Source: Pseudomonas lini (GTDB lineage Bacteria > Pseudomonadota > Gammaproteobacteria > Pseudomonadales > Pseudomonadaceae). From it: 64,000 bases of DNA. Of this stretch, positions 26,765 to 35,168 are shown one piece after another. The stretch is taken from the NCBI RefSeq assembly GCF_030812475.1, contig NZ_JAUSSR010000008.1, forward strand, positions 248,001 to 312,000. Reading direction: 5' to 3'. Every line of letters begins with the position of its first letter. The stretch's first letter is position 1. Position numbers and translations under genes: made by a program. The notes beneath the pieces were generated by a model, which worked only from the letters and a program-made list of their open reading frames with translations, had not been told where the DNA came from and searched no databases.

Positions 26765-28215
26765 TGCGTTTGTCCGAGTTGAAAAATGCTGGCCGCAGTC
26801 CTGGCCTGCCATTGAGCATTTCCCTGGCCGATGCCGCCGGCCCTGCCGAGTTGCAGTTGCTGAGCTTGTTACGGGTATTGCCAGGGCAGCGTTATGTCGG
26901 CGCGGGTGTCTGGCGTGGTCGGCCGGTGTTGGCCAAATTGTTGGTCGGCAGCAAGGCGGCGCGACATTTTCAGCGTGAACTGGATGGCGTGCGCTTGCTC
27001 GCCGCCCAAGGCCTGACCACTCCGCAGCTGTTGGCCGACGGCCTGAAAGAGGGCGAGGGCGGGTGGCTGCTGTTTGATTTTCTTGAAGGCGCCGAGAGCC
27101 TGGGGGAGGCCTGGAAGCAGGTCGAGCAGTTGCCCGTGTTGGCAGATGAGCAATCGGCGGTCCTGGCGGATGCGCTGGGCGCGATTGGTCAGCTGCACCG
27201 CAAAGGCCTGTGGCAGGAAGACCTGCATCTGGACAATCTGCTGCGCCAGCGCGGCCGGCTGTATTTGATCGATGGCGCGGGCATCCGTGTCGAGACGGCC
27301 GGAAAGCCGCTGTCGCGGCAGACTGTGCTGGAAAACCTCGGCGTGTTTTTTGCCCAGTTGCCCAAGTCACTGGAGCCCTTCACCGAAGAGCTGCTGGTGT
27401 ATTACCTGCTGAGCAACGGCGAGCACGCCCTGCCCATGGAAGCCTTGCAGGCGCAGATCGACAAGGTTCGGCGCTGGCGCCTCAAAGACTTTCTGATCAA
27501 GGTCGGCCGCGAATGCACGCTGTTCAGTGTCCAGCGCGGGGCGTTCGGTTTGCGGGCGATTCGCCGCGAGGAAGAAGCCGCGATGCTGCCGGTGCTGGCG
27601 CAGGCCGACGCGTTGCTCGACCAGGGTCATCTGTACAAGACCGGCGGTGCGGCGAGCGTCGGCAAGGTTGACGTGGCGGGTCGTACACTGGTGATCAAGC
27701 GCTACAACATCAAGGGCTTCGCTCACTGGCTCAAACGCTTCTGGCGTCCGAGCCGGGCCTGGCACTCCTGGCGCGAAGGCCATCGGCTGGCGTTTCTGGG
27801 TATTGCCACGCCCAAGCCACTGGCATTGCTGGAAAGGCGGTTTCTCTGGTTGCGCAGCCGGGCTTATCTGATCACCGAGTACTTGTCGGGGCCGGACATC
27901 ATTGAGCGCTTTGCGCCGTACATTGAGAGTGGCGATGCGCCGGAGGCTGAGCTGGCGGCGCTGGATCATCTGTTTGCGCAGTTGATTAGCGAGCGGATCA
28001 GCCATGGGGATTTCAAGGGGCATAACCTGTTCTGGCAGGAGGATCGCTGGGCGCTGATCGACCTGGACTCGATGTGTCAGCATGGCTCTGCGGGCAGCTT
28101 TGCCCCGGCGTATGCGCGGGATCGGGCGCGGTTCATGCGTAACTGGCCGGAAAGTAGCGCGCTTTATAAAGTCATCGATCAGCGTCTGCCCAGAGACATC
28201 TCCAGCGCTGCCTGA
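26764..28215 (+). CDS. Tandem two-domain LPS core kinase
   Basis: At 483 residues this is about twice the size of the other kinases and contains two kinase folds. Domain 1 has RPVLAKLLVG (Lys 58), WQEDLHLDNLL (Asp 153) and LYLIDGAG (Asp 170). Domain 2 has TLVIKRYNIKGF (Lys 312), RISHGDFKGHNLF (Asp 416) and ALIDLDSM (Asp 433). Both sites keep the key residues, so both may be active. The gene order resembles PA5006 (WapQ-type) of P. aeruginosa. It is the last gene of the first overlapping run; a REPIN and an own-promoter lipoprotein follow. The acceptor heptose is unknown. Confidence 0.86.
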   Translation: MRLSELKNAGRSPGLPLSISLADAAGPAELQLLSLLRVLPGQRYVGAGVWRGRPVLAKLLVGSKAARHFQRELDGVRLLAAQGLTTPQLLADGLKEGEGGWLLFDFLEGAESLGEAWKQVEQLPVLADEQSAVLADALGAIGQLHRKGLWQEDLHLDNLLRQRGRLYLIDGAGIRVETAGKPLSRQTVLENLGVFFAQLPKSLEPFTEELLVYYLLSNGEHALPMEALQAQIDKVRRWRLKDFLIKVGRECTLFSVQRGAFGLRAIRREEEAAMLPVLAQADALLDQGHLYKTGGAASVGKVDVAGRTLVIKRYNIKGFAHWLKRFWRPSRAWHSWREGHRLAFLGIATPKPLALLERRFLWLRSRAYLITEYLSGPDIIERFAPYIESGDAPEAELAALDHLFAQLISERISHGDFKGHNLFWQEDRWALIDLDSMCQHGSAGSFAPAYARDRARFMRNWPESSALYKVIDQRLPRDISSAA

Positions 28216-28233
28216 ATCGGGTCTTCGACCCTA

Positions 28234-28320
28234 TCGCGGGCAAGCCCGCTCCCACAGGTATGGTGGGTGACGCAGGATTTGAGCAAGACGCGGACACTGT
28301 GGGAGCGGGCTTGCCCGCGA
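28234..28320. repeat. REPIN in reverse arm order
   Basis: TCGCGGGCAAGCCCGCTCCC and then TGTGGGAGCGGGCTTGCCCG occur as an inverted pair. Here the GTGGGAGC ends face inward, the reverse of most REPINs in this window. It lies just after the tandem kinase gene. Confidence 0.83.
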
Positions 28321-28471
28321 AGAGGCCGGCACCTCCAGCGAGAATGTCGTGAGTGTCACGAGAGGACAATTTTTTCTGAAAAGTCCTACATGAACTCCAG
28401 ACCCCATGAACTATGCCCTCGATAGCCACGATGCTAGCTTGCCTGATGTATTTAGAGGGCAGGTAGTGGCT

Positions 28472-28798
28472 ATGAAAAGGGCTGTTGTAATTGGAGCGTT
28501 CTCACTGGCCTTATCCGGCTGCGGGACTGCCGTGACAATGCTGCAGGATGATGCCGAAACAGCAAAGGATCTCCGACAAAGGCAGACCTACTGTCAATCC
28601 ATCCCGCGTGCCTACAGCGGCCTGGCCTACGATTTCTGCATCCTCAATGCGCCGCCTGGCAATACGGCAGGTACAGCGCAAATGGGGTTTATACCCCTGA
28701 TCTTTTTCGACCTCGTCGCTTCCGGGGTACTGGATACGGTCATCCTGCCTTACACCATTTATCTCCAGAGTCAGGACGGGAGCCTCTGGATCAGGTGA
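28472..28798 (+). CDS. YceK/YidQ-like small lipoprotein
   Basis: A 108-residue predicted lipoprotein. MKRAVVIGAFSLALSGC is a lipoprotein signal with lipidated Cys 17. The mature part has a Cys-containing RQTYCQSIPRAYSGLAYDFC and a hydrophobic PLIFFDLVASGVLDTVILP, features of the YceK/YidQ family of unknown function. The ATG at 28472 is chosen because it begins the signal. An in-frame ATG at 28406 would bury it. It sits between the kinase and carbamoyltransferase genes with gaps on both sides, so it may be separately transcribed. Its link to LPS is by position only. Confidence 0.78.
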   Translation: MKRAVVIGAFSLALSGCGTAVTMLQDDAETAKDLRQRQTYCQSIPRAYSGLAYDFCILNAPPGNTAGTAQMGFIPLIFFDLVASGVLDTVILPYTIYLQSQDGSLWIR

Positions 28799-28799
28799 G

Positions 28800-28817
28800 G
28801 CACCGCAATAGCGGTGC
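28800..28817 (+). terminator. Possible terminator of the small lipoprotein gene
   Basis: GCACCGC, loop AATA and GCGGTGC form a perfect 7-bp stem directly after the stop codon. Only a weak T-rich stretch (GTTCTGT) follows, so termination may be partial. Confidence 0.5.
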
Positions 28818-28875
28818 GTTCTGTCGCGACAGACCTGTGTAAACAACCGCAGGGTCATTCCCGCCATGTTTACGC

Positions 28876-28881
28876 TATAAT
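28876..28881 (+). promoter_or_regulatory. Promoter -10 element for the second half of the LPS cluster
   Basis: A consensus TATAAT (28876-28881) lies about 95 bases before the carbamoyltransferase start, with a weak -35 candidate about 17 bases upstream. The leader that follows contains two short hairpins: GCCCCTTGCGAGGGGC (28903-28918) and AGGCGCATTGCGCCT (28932-28946). I infer an internal promoter restarting transcription of the cluster here. Confidence 0.5.
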
Positions 28882-28974
28882 CCCGCCCTTTAGCTGTCAC
28901 TCGCCCCTTGCGAGGGGCACATCAATTTTCGAGGCGCATTGCGCCTGCATGCAGACTAAAGAGGCTAGACCCCT

Positions 28975-30732
28975 GTGGCATTGACGATTCTTGGCCTGTC
29001 CGGCGCCCTTAGCCATGATCCTTCCGCAGCCTTGTACATCGACGGCAAGCTGGTGGCGGCAGCTGAAGAAGAGCGCTTTGTACGCGATAAACATGCAAAG
29101 AACCGCATGCCTTACGAGTCGGCGAAATTCTGTCTCGAGCAGGCCGGCATCAAGCCGTCCGATGTCGACGTGGTCGCGATTCCGTTCGCACCGATCAGCC
29201 TGTTCGGCAAGGCCCGTTGGCAATACGCCAAGCGCTACTGGTACGCCCCGGACCGCGCCCTTGACGCGATCCTGATGGGCAACCGTCGCTACAAGCGCTA
29301 TCGCAACAAGATTGTCTGGTGCCTGGAGCAACTGGGCTTCGATCCGAAAAAGATCAAGATCGAGCCGGTCGAACACCACCTGGCCCACGCCTCCAGCGCA
29401 TACCACTGCTCCGGCTTCAAGGAGAAAACCGCGATCCTGGGGATCGACGGCAAGGGTGAGTACGCCACGACCTTCTTCGGCTACGGCGAAAACGGCAAGA
29501 TCCACAAGATCAAGGAATTCTTCGATCCGGACTCCCTCGGCGGCCTGTATGGCGCGATCACCGAGTTCCTCGGTTTCGAGATGCTCGACGGCGAGTTCAA
29601 GGTCATGGGCATGGCGCCGTACGGCGATGCCAGCAAATACGATTTCTCTCGGCTGGCCTCGTTCGAGAACGGCGAACTGGTGATCAATACCGAGTACGCC
29701 AACGTCATCGGCCTGCGTCGCTATAAAGAAAAGGGCAAGGGCTTCTACTTCTCGCCGAAGCTGATCGAGTGGCTGGGTCCCAAGCGCGAAGGCGATATCG
29801 CCGACGAACCGTACATCCACTACGCCGCGAGCATGCAAGCGCTGTTCGAGAAACTGGCGTTGCAGATGATCGACCATTACCTGGGCGATGTGCTCAAGGA
29901 AACCGGCAAGCTGGCCTACGCCGGCGGCTGTGCATTGAACGTCAAGCTCAACCAGAAAATCATCGCGCGCGATGACGTCAAGGAACTGTTCGTCCAGCCT
30001 GCGTCCGGCGATGCCGGCACCGCGGTTGGCGCGGCAGCTTATGTGTCCCACGCCCGAGGTGTGCCGGTCGAGAAGATGGAACACGTCTACCTCGGTCCGT
30101 CGTACAGCAACGAAGACGTGCTCGCCGCCTGCGCCCGTCACCCGAGCAAGCCGGTATGGCGCAAGCTTGGGAACATGCCGGAGAACATCGCCAAGATCAT
30201 GGTCGATGGCCATCCGGTGGCCTGGTTTCAGGGCCGCATGGAGTTCGGTCCGCGTGCCTTGGGCGGTCGTTCGATCATAGGTTGCCCAAGCGCGACTGGC
30301 GTGGCTGACCGCATCAACCACCAGATCAAGTTCCGCGAGCGCTGGAGGCCTTTCTGCCCGTCGATGCTCGACACCGTTGCTCCGCAGATGATCAAGATCG
30401 ATCACCCGGCGCCGTTCATGACCTTCACCTTTGAAGTGGCTGAAGAATGGAAGACCCGCGTGCCGGAAGTCGTCCATGAAGACGGCACTTCCCGGGCCCA
30501 GGTGCTCAAGCGCGAATACAACCCGCGCTACTACGACATGATGAAAGCGCTGGAAGTGCTGACCGGCAACGGCGTGTCGCTGAACACCTCGCTCAACCGT
30601 CGTGGCGAACCGATGATCTGCTCGCCGACCGATGCCTTGAACATGTTTTTCGGTTCCGATCTACAGTATTTGATCATGGAAGACATCCTGGTGGTCAAAG
30701 AGGGCGCGAACGCATATGACACGCTCGGCTGA
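28975..30732 (+). CDS. NodU/CmcH-type O-carbamoyltransferase for LPS core
   Basis: Enzymes of this family move a carbamoyl group from carbamoyl phosphate to a sugar hydroxyl. In P. aeruginosa the core heptose II is carbamoylated and a homologous gene lies at this place in the cluster. The 585 residues show the family start LTILGLSGALSHDPSAALY, the metal-site VEHHLAHASSAYHCSGF near residue 135, and the C-terminal FGPRALGGRSIIGCPS near residue 425. The GTG start at 28975 has GAGG ten bases upstream. The next gene begins 17 bases before its stop. Family assignment is secure; acceptor is inferred from context. Confidence 0.92.
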   Translation: MALTILGLSGALSHDPSAALYIDGKLVAAAEEERFVRDKHAKNRMPYESAKFCLEQAGIKPSDVDVVAIPFAPISLFGKARWQYAKRYWYAPDRALDAILMGNRRYKRYRNKIVWCLEQLGFDPKKIKIEPVEHHLAHASSAYHCSGFKEKTAILGIDGKGEYATTFFGYGENGKIHKIKEFFDPDSLGGLYGAITEFLGFEMLDGEFKVMGMAPYGDASKYDFSRLASFENGELVINTEYANVIGLRRYKEKGKGFYFSPKLIEWLGPKREGDIADEPYIHYAASMQALFEKLALQMIDHYLGDVLKETGKLAYAGGCALNVKLNQKIIARDDVKELFVQPASGDAGTAVGAAAYVSHARGVPVEKMEHVYLGPSYSNEDVLAACARHPSKPVWRKLGNMPENIAKIMVDGHPVAWFQGRMEFGPRALGGRSIIGCPSATGVADRINHQIKFRERWRPFCPSMLDTVAPQMIKIDHPAPFMTFTFEVAEEWKTRVPEVVHEDGTSRAQVLKREYNPRYYDMMKALEVLTGNGVSLNTSLNRRGEPMICSPTDALNMFFGSDLQYLIMEDILVVKEGANAYDTLG

Positions 30733-31846
30733 ACGCCATGTGCTGCAGTTCTGTCACGGCTATGACGGGCCGTTCCTGGACTGCGCACGGCAGTACGCCA
30801 GCCTGTTCGCGGGGACCGGTTATCGAGTGACCACGGTGTTTCTGACCGGGGTTGCCGATGCCGAAGTCGCCGCGGGCTGCGCTTCCGATGAAGTGCTGTT
30901 CATGGAATACAGCTCCAAGGCCATCCGTGGCCTGAAGCTGGGGGCCATCGGCGATTTGCGCAAGATCGCCGCCTCGCGCAATTTCAGTTTCTGTATCGCT
31001 CACCGTTTCAAGCCGATTTATATCGCCTTGCTGGGCACTTCGCTGCCGGTGATTGGCGTGCATCATGCCTTTGACGATTACAAGCGTGGCACCCGTAAGC
31101 TCTTCGCGAATATTTTTCGCAAGCGCTTGTGCCTGCTTGGGGTTTCCGATGCGGTGCGTGACGACATGCGCAGTTGCCTGCCGAAATGGCCGACCGCGCG
31201 TATTCAAACGCTCTATAACCGAATCGATGTACCGGCCTTGCAGGAGCGCCAGTTGTCGGTTCGCGAAGCTCGGGAATCCCTTGGTCTGTCGATGGATGCC
31301 TGGATCGTCGGCAACGTCGGGCGACTGCACCCGGACAAGGATCAGGACACGCTGTTGCAAGGTTTTGCCACAGCGTTGCCGGGTTTGCCGATCACCAGCC
31401 AACTGGTGATTCTCGGCGCCGGTCGACTGGAGCAGGACCTCAAGGCGCTGGCGCGTGAGCTGGGTATCGGCGACCGCGTGCTGTTCCTCGGCCAGGTGCC
31501 CGAGGCTCGACGTTATTTCCGGGCCTTCGATGCATTTGCCCTGAGCTCCGATCACGAACCGTTCGGCATGGTATTGCTGGAGGCCATGGCCGCCGGTGTG
31601 CCGTTGCTCGCCACAGCGTGTGGCGGTGCGAAGGAAGTGGTCGAAGGCGTAGGCATTCTGTTCCCGCTGGGCGATGCCGGGCGTTTGGCTCAAGGGCTGC
31701 AACATCTGGCCGCAATGGACGAGCAGCAACGTCGTCAGTGTGCCGAGTTGATGCTCGACCGCTTGCAAGAGCGCTTCTCCGACCGCGCGGTGCGTGACGC
31801 CTTCTGGCGTTTGCCGCCTGTTACCGAACTGGCACCGAGGGGCTGA
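30716..31846 (+). CDS. LPS core glycosyltransferase, GT4 (WapH-like)
   Basis: A 376-residue GT-B glycosyltransferase. The C-terminal donor domain shows IVGNVGRLHPDKDQDTLLQG near residue 195 and SDHEPFGMVLLEAMAAGVPL near residue 280, typical of GT4 enzymes. By position after the carbamoyltransferase it corresponds to wapH of P. aeruginosa, which adds an outer-core hexose. Sequence alone does not prove that. It overlaps the carbamoyltransferase by 17 bases and its stop shares a base with the next ATG. No signal or membrane segment is seen, as expected for an enzyme at the cytoplasmic face. Confidence 0.88.
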   Translation: MTRSAERHVLQFCHGYDGPFLDCARQYASLFAGTGYRVTTVFLTGVADAEVAAGCASDEVLFMEYSSKAIRGLKLGAIGDLRKIAASRNFSFCIAHRFKPIYIALLGTSLPVIGVHHAFDDYKRGTRKLFANIFRKRLCLLGVSDAVRDDMRSCLPKWPTARIQTLYNRIDVPALQERQLSVREARESLGLSMDAWIVGNVGRLHPDKDQDTLLQGFATALPGLPITSQLVILGAGRLEQDLKALARELGIGDRVLFLGQVPEARRYFRAFDAFALSSDHEPFGMVLLEAMAAGVPLLATACGGAKEVVEGVGILFPLGDAGRLAQGLQHLAAMDEQQRRQCAELMLDRLQERFSDRAVRDAFWRLPPVTELAPRG

Positions 31847-32742
31847 TGCTCAACCGATTTCAAGGCTGGCGCGAACGTGGCTGGACGGTCGTCGACGCGT
31901 CGACCTACGCCGAAGCCTGGCAACGTTATGGCGGCAGCGTCGCGACTCATCCCATGGTGGTCGAGCGGCTGGCGCGGCTGGCTGACATCCCGGTGCGCTA
32001 CCTGGCCTGGGAGCAAGACGGCGAAGTTAAAGCCGCGATCCCGACCTGGGGTCGCGACCTGGCCTTATCCAAGGATGTGCTCAAGCGCCAGGGTAAAAAG
32101 GGCTTGTTCGACCTCGGCAATGCCGAATTCATTCTGCCGGCGGCGGTCGATGCCCAGGCCCCGCTGCGCCATCGCGGGCGCTATCTGTCGGCGTTGAATG
32201 AAGGTCGCTTCACCGGTATCAGGTTGCAGGCCGAACAATTGGCCATGGCCCGCACTCCCGAAGAACTGTCGAAGAAGTTCCGATACAACCAGCGCCGCGA
32301 ATTGCGGCTGCTGGAAGAAGCGGGTGGAGTGGTGCGACCGGTCAGCGAGTTTTCCAGCAGCGAGCTGGCGGCCATTTATTGCGATCTGTTCCAGCGTCGC
32401 TGGGGTTTCCCGGCGACGGGCGCCGAACGCATGGCCGAGGTCATCGGGTTGTTGCGTGACCTGTTGATCGGCTCGGTGATTTTCCTCAACGATGCGCCGA
32501 TAGCGATTCAACTGGTTTACCGTGTGGAGACACCCGAGTGGATCAGTGTCGAGTACATCAACGGTGGCGTCGATCCCGAAACCCGTGAATTCAGCCCTGG
32601 CAGCGTCTTGAGTTTTCTCAACACCCAAAGCGCCTGGGAGCATGCCCGGGCGCTGGATAAACCTCTGCGCTTTTCTTTCGGTCGCGCCGACCGTGAATAC
32701 AAGGACCGCTGGTGCAATCCTGTGCCGGTGTTCACCGTGTGA
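31846..32742 (+). CDS. Mig-14 family protein
   Basis: The 298 residues resemble Mig-14, an inner-membrane-associated protein linked in Salmonella and Pseudomonas to resistance against cationic antimicrobial peptides. The fold is of the GNAT/FemAB type; KKFRYNQRRELRLLEEAGG near residue 145 and the C-terminal RFSFGRADREYKDRW are recognisable. It sits inside the LPS operon, one base overlapping the glycosyltransferase before it and eight bases ahead of dnpA. This supports a role in surface modification or peptide resistance. Its biochemical reaction is not established. Confidence 0.85.
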   Translation: MLNRFQGWRERGWTVVDASTYAEAWQRYGGSVATHPMVVERLARLADIPVRYLAWEQDGEVKAAIPTWGRDLALSKDVLKRQGKKGLFDLGNAEFILPAAVDAQAPLRHRGRYLSALNEGRFTGIRLQAEQLAMARTPEELSKKFRYNQRRELRLLEEAGGVVRPVSEFSSSELAAIYCDLFQRRWGFPATGAERMAEVIGLLRDLLIGSVIFLNDAPIAIQLVYRVETPEWISVEYINGGVDPETREFSPGSVLSFLNTQSAWEHARALDKPLRFSFGRADREYKDRWCNPVPVFTV

Positions 32743-32750
32743 GCCCGCCC

Positions 32751-34181
32751 ATGAACCGCAAACAGCAACTGCTCAAGCGCCATCGGCGCAATAAACGCAT
32801 CGGCCTGTTGATTGCGCTGGCGCTGTTGATTGCCTGCGGCGTGCTGGTGGTCTGGTGGCTGCCGGTGCTGCTTGCGGTCCTGGGCTGGATTGCCCACGAG
32901 GCATGGTTTGCCGACCATCTGTTTTATTCGCCCTCCGACGATTACCAGTACAGCTTCCCACCGTATACCCAGCAGCCCAAGGTGCACCTGGACGGGGACC
33001 GGTTGCGGTTGGACGAAGGCGTGATGCTGGTCGATAACGCCACCCTGATACTGGCGCTGCGGATAAAAAGCACCTGGCTGGGACGCTTTATCGACCCCGT
33101 TGTCGAGCTGGCCGGTGGTGCCGATCCGGACCACCAGACCTTCGAGCGTGGCGTCGATGGTTTGCGTTACCTCAATCTCACGGGGCAGGCTTCTGTTCTC
33201 TCGCAAGGCGAGTTGCGTCTGCGCGGACGCTTCTGCCGATTGCTCGGCGAGCCAGTGCTCTGGGCGTTCGAACATCCGGATTACAGTCGTCAGCGGGTGA
33301 TGGTGATCGCGCCCCACGCCGACGACGCCGAACTCGCCGCATTCGGCTTGTACAGCAGTGCTGAACAAAGCTGGATCGTGACCCTCACCGCCGGTGAAAT
33401 CGAGGCCGGGCACTACCGGCAAATGGGGCTTGATGGCGTCGAAGCGTCTCGGCTGAAGGGTTCGCTGCGCGCCTGGGACAGTGTCAGCGTGCCATTGTGG
33501 GGAGGCGTGCCTCAGCAACGCTGTATTCAACTGGGTTACTTTTGCCTGCAGTTGCCTGCCATGCAGAGCGCACCGACCGAAGCCGTAGCGTCCCGTGAGG
33601 CACAGCTGGGCGATACCCGATATTTCCGCCGATTCAATCCATTTGCCCTGGGCAGCGACGTCGATGGCATGCCATCCTGGAATAATCTAGTGGCTGATCT
33701 GCGTGAGTTGATCGAGCGCGTCGAGCCGCAGATCATTGTCTTGCCGCACCCGCACCTGGATCCGCATCCGGACCACCTGTGTTCGCAGCAGGCGGTGATG
33801 CAGGCCTTGAGTGGCACGGCGTGGCAGCCGGAAACATTGCTGCATTATGCCAATCACCTGCACGACAACGATCGTTGGCCAATGGGCGACGCGGGCACAG
33901 GCGTGGCACTGCCGCCCCAGATCGGAGCGCATGAATCGTTGCGTCCCTGGACGCTTTGTCTGTCGACCGACATCCAGTGGCGCAAGGCTATGTCGCTGGG
34001 CATGATGCACGACCTTCAACCCCCGCCGCCCTTCAAGCGTCTGCTGCGCCGGGCGATACAACGTTGCCTGGCGGGCCGACGCTGGCGGGCGTTCGGCGAA
34101 AATGATTTTATGCGTAAAACGGTACGACGCCACGAGTTGTTCTGGGTCCAAGAGTTGTCTGGAAAGAGAGAGTCCAATTGA
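32751..34181 (+). CDS. dnpA: PIG-L family de-N-acetylase (DnpA-like)
   Basis: A 476-residue protein with an N-terminal membrane segment (about residues 15-45, IGLLIALALLIACGVLVVWW and beyond). A PIG-L/LmbE deacetylase domain follows. Its zinc motif VIAPHADDAELAAFG lies near residue 185 and a second histidine cluster LPHPHLDPHPDHL near residue 335. In P. aeruginosa the equivalent gene, dnpA, affects fluoroquinolone tolerance and was proposed to deacetylate a core sugar. The ATG at 32751 is preferred to an upstream GTG inside the mig-14 gene. The next gene's TTG start overlaps its stop. Confidence 0.86.
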   Translation: MNRKQQLLKRHRRNKRIGLLIALALLIACGVLVVWWLPVLLAVLGWIAHEAWFADHLFYSPSDDYQYSFPPYTQQPKVHLDGDRLRLDEGVMLVDNATLILALRIKSTWLGRFIDPVVELAGGADPDHQTFERGVDGLRYLNLTGQASVLSQGELRLRGRFCRLLGEPVLWAFEHPDYSRQRVMVIAPHADDAELAAFGLYSSAEQSWIVTLTAGEIEAGHYRQMGLDGVEASRLKGSLRAWDSVSVPLWGGVPQQRCIQLGYFCLQLPAMQSAPTEAVASREAQLGDTRYFRRFNPFALGSDVDGMPSWNNLVADLRELIERVEPQIIVLPHPHLDPHPDHLCSQQAVMQALSGTAWQPETLLHYANHLHDNDRWPMGDAGTGVALPPQIGAHESLRPWTLCLSTDIQWRKAMSLGMMHDLQPPPPFKRLLRRAIQRCLAGRRWRAFGENDFMRKTVRRHELFWVQELSGKRESN

Positions 34182-35134
34182 AAGTCCTGTTTCTGGTGCA
34201 GAAAGAGCAGCGGGCGATTCTCGATCGGCTGTATGACGGCATCGCCGAGCATTGCGAGTGCGACAAGCGCGAACTGTCCAGTGAAGAGCAGGACGACTTG
34301 CGTGGGTATTTCCGCAAGAATGTCGATGTGACCCGCTATGACCGTATCGTGTTTTTCCTGCGCTTCAAAAAGGAAATCAGGCAGGTAAGGTTCATCCAGA
34401 CCGTGCCCAACCTGGTCATTCTCGAGCACGATGCCTACCAGAATTACATTCCCTGCAAATACACCGGCAAGTTCAGCGCCCATTATCGCAAGCTGCCCTG
34501 GGCGCGGGTGATCAGCTCCGGTTTCATGGTCAGCGAGCGTTTGCGCGCAGAGGGCTTCGACGCGGTATTTGTTCCGAAGGGCTACGACCAGACGTTACTG
34601 CAGGACCAGGGCCGTGAACGGGATATCGAGCTGGCGTTTGTCGGCAGTACCAACAGCGTCGCCTACAGTGGCCGCAAGGCGCTGCTCGATGAGTTGGGAC
34701 GAGTCGAATCGATGGTCGTCACTCGCACCAAGTCCGGTGAAGAGTACTGTGACACACTCAACCGCATTCGCTTCTTCGTCAGCGCCGATGTCGGCATGGG
34801 CGAATTCATGATCAAGAACTTCGAGGCCATGGCATGCGGCTGTGTGTTGCTGGCCTACGATCAGGGCTCGGCGGAAAGCAGCGCGCTGGGTTTGCAGGAC
34901 ATGCATAATGTGGTGCTCTATCAAGATGTCCCGCAGCTCCAGCAGAAGCTGGCCGTCTTGCGGGCCGACCCGGAGCTTGCGCAGCGCATCGCCGTCAATG
35001 GTCGCGAACTGGCGGTCAGCCAGTTCAGTTTCGCGCGGATTGGCCAGCGTATCGTCGAAGCGCTCGAGCCTGCACTGCGCCCTGGCACCCCGCTGGGACT
35101 GCTGGAAAAAGTGCGTCTGAAACTGGGCGTTTGA
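34178..35134 (+). CDS. ssg: Ssg-type cell-surface glycosyltransferase
   Basis: The 318-residue product matches the Ssg group of Pseudomonas: KVLFLVQKEQRAILDRLYDG at the start, ELAFVGSTNSVAYSGRKALL near residue 150, and a C-terminal GT-B donor part GEFMIKNFEAMACGCVLLAY near residue 208. In other pseudomonads ssg mutants show altered LPS, motility, biofilm and phage sensitivity. The start is the TTG at 34178, overlapping the dnpA stop; no nearby ATG preserves the conserved N-terminus. It acts at the cytoplasmic face, with unknown donor. Confidence 0.82.
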   Translation: MKVLFLVQKEQRAILDRLYDGIAEHCECDKRELSSEEQDDLRGYFRKNVDVTRYDRIVFFLRFKKEIRQVRFIQTVPNLVILEHDAYQNYIPCKYTGKFSAHYRKLPWARVISSGFMVSERLRAEGFDAVFVPKGYDQTLLQDQGRERDIELAFVGSTNSVAYSGRKALLDELGRVESMVVTRTKSGEEYCDTLNRIRFFVSADVGMGEFMIKNFEAMACGCVLLAYDQGSAESSALGLQDMHNVVLYQDVPQLQQKLAVLRADPELAQRIAVNGRELAVSQFSFARIGQRIVEALEPALRPGTPLGLLEKVRLKLGV

Positions 35135-35168
35135 CAAGGGCTGTCCAGCCGTTGACAGGGCTGGCACT

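Noticed and set aside
28406..28471. Upstream in-frame start for the YceK-like lipoprotein
   Set aside because: It would place 22 polar residues before the signal peptide and abolish lipoprotein processing.
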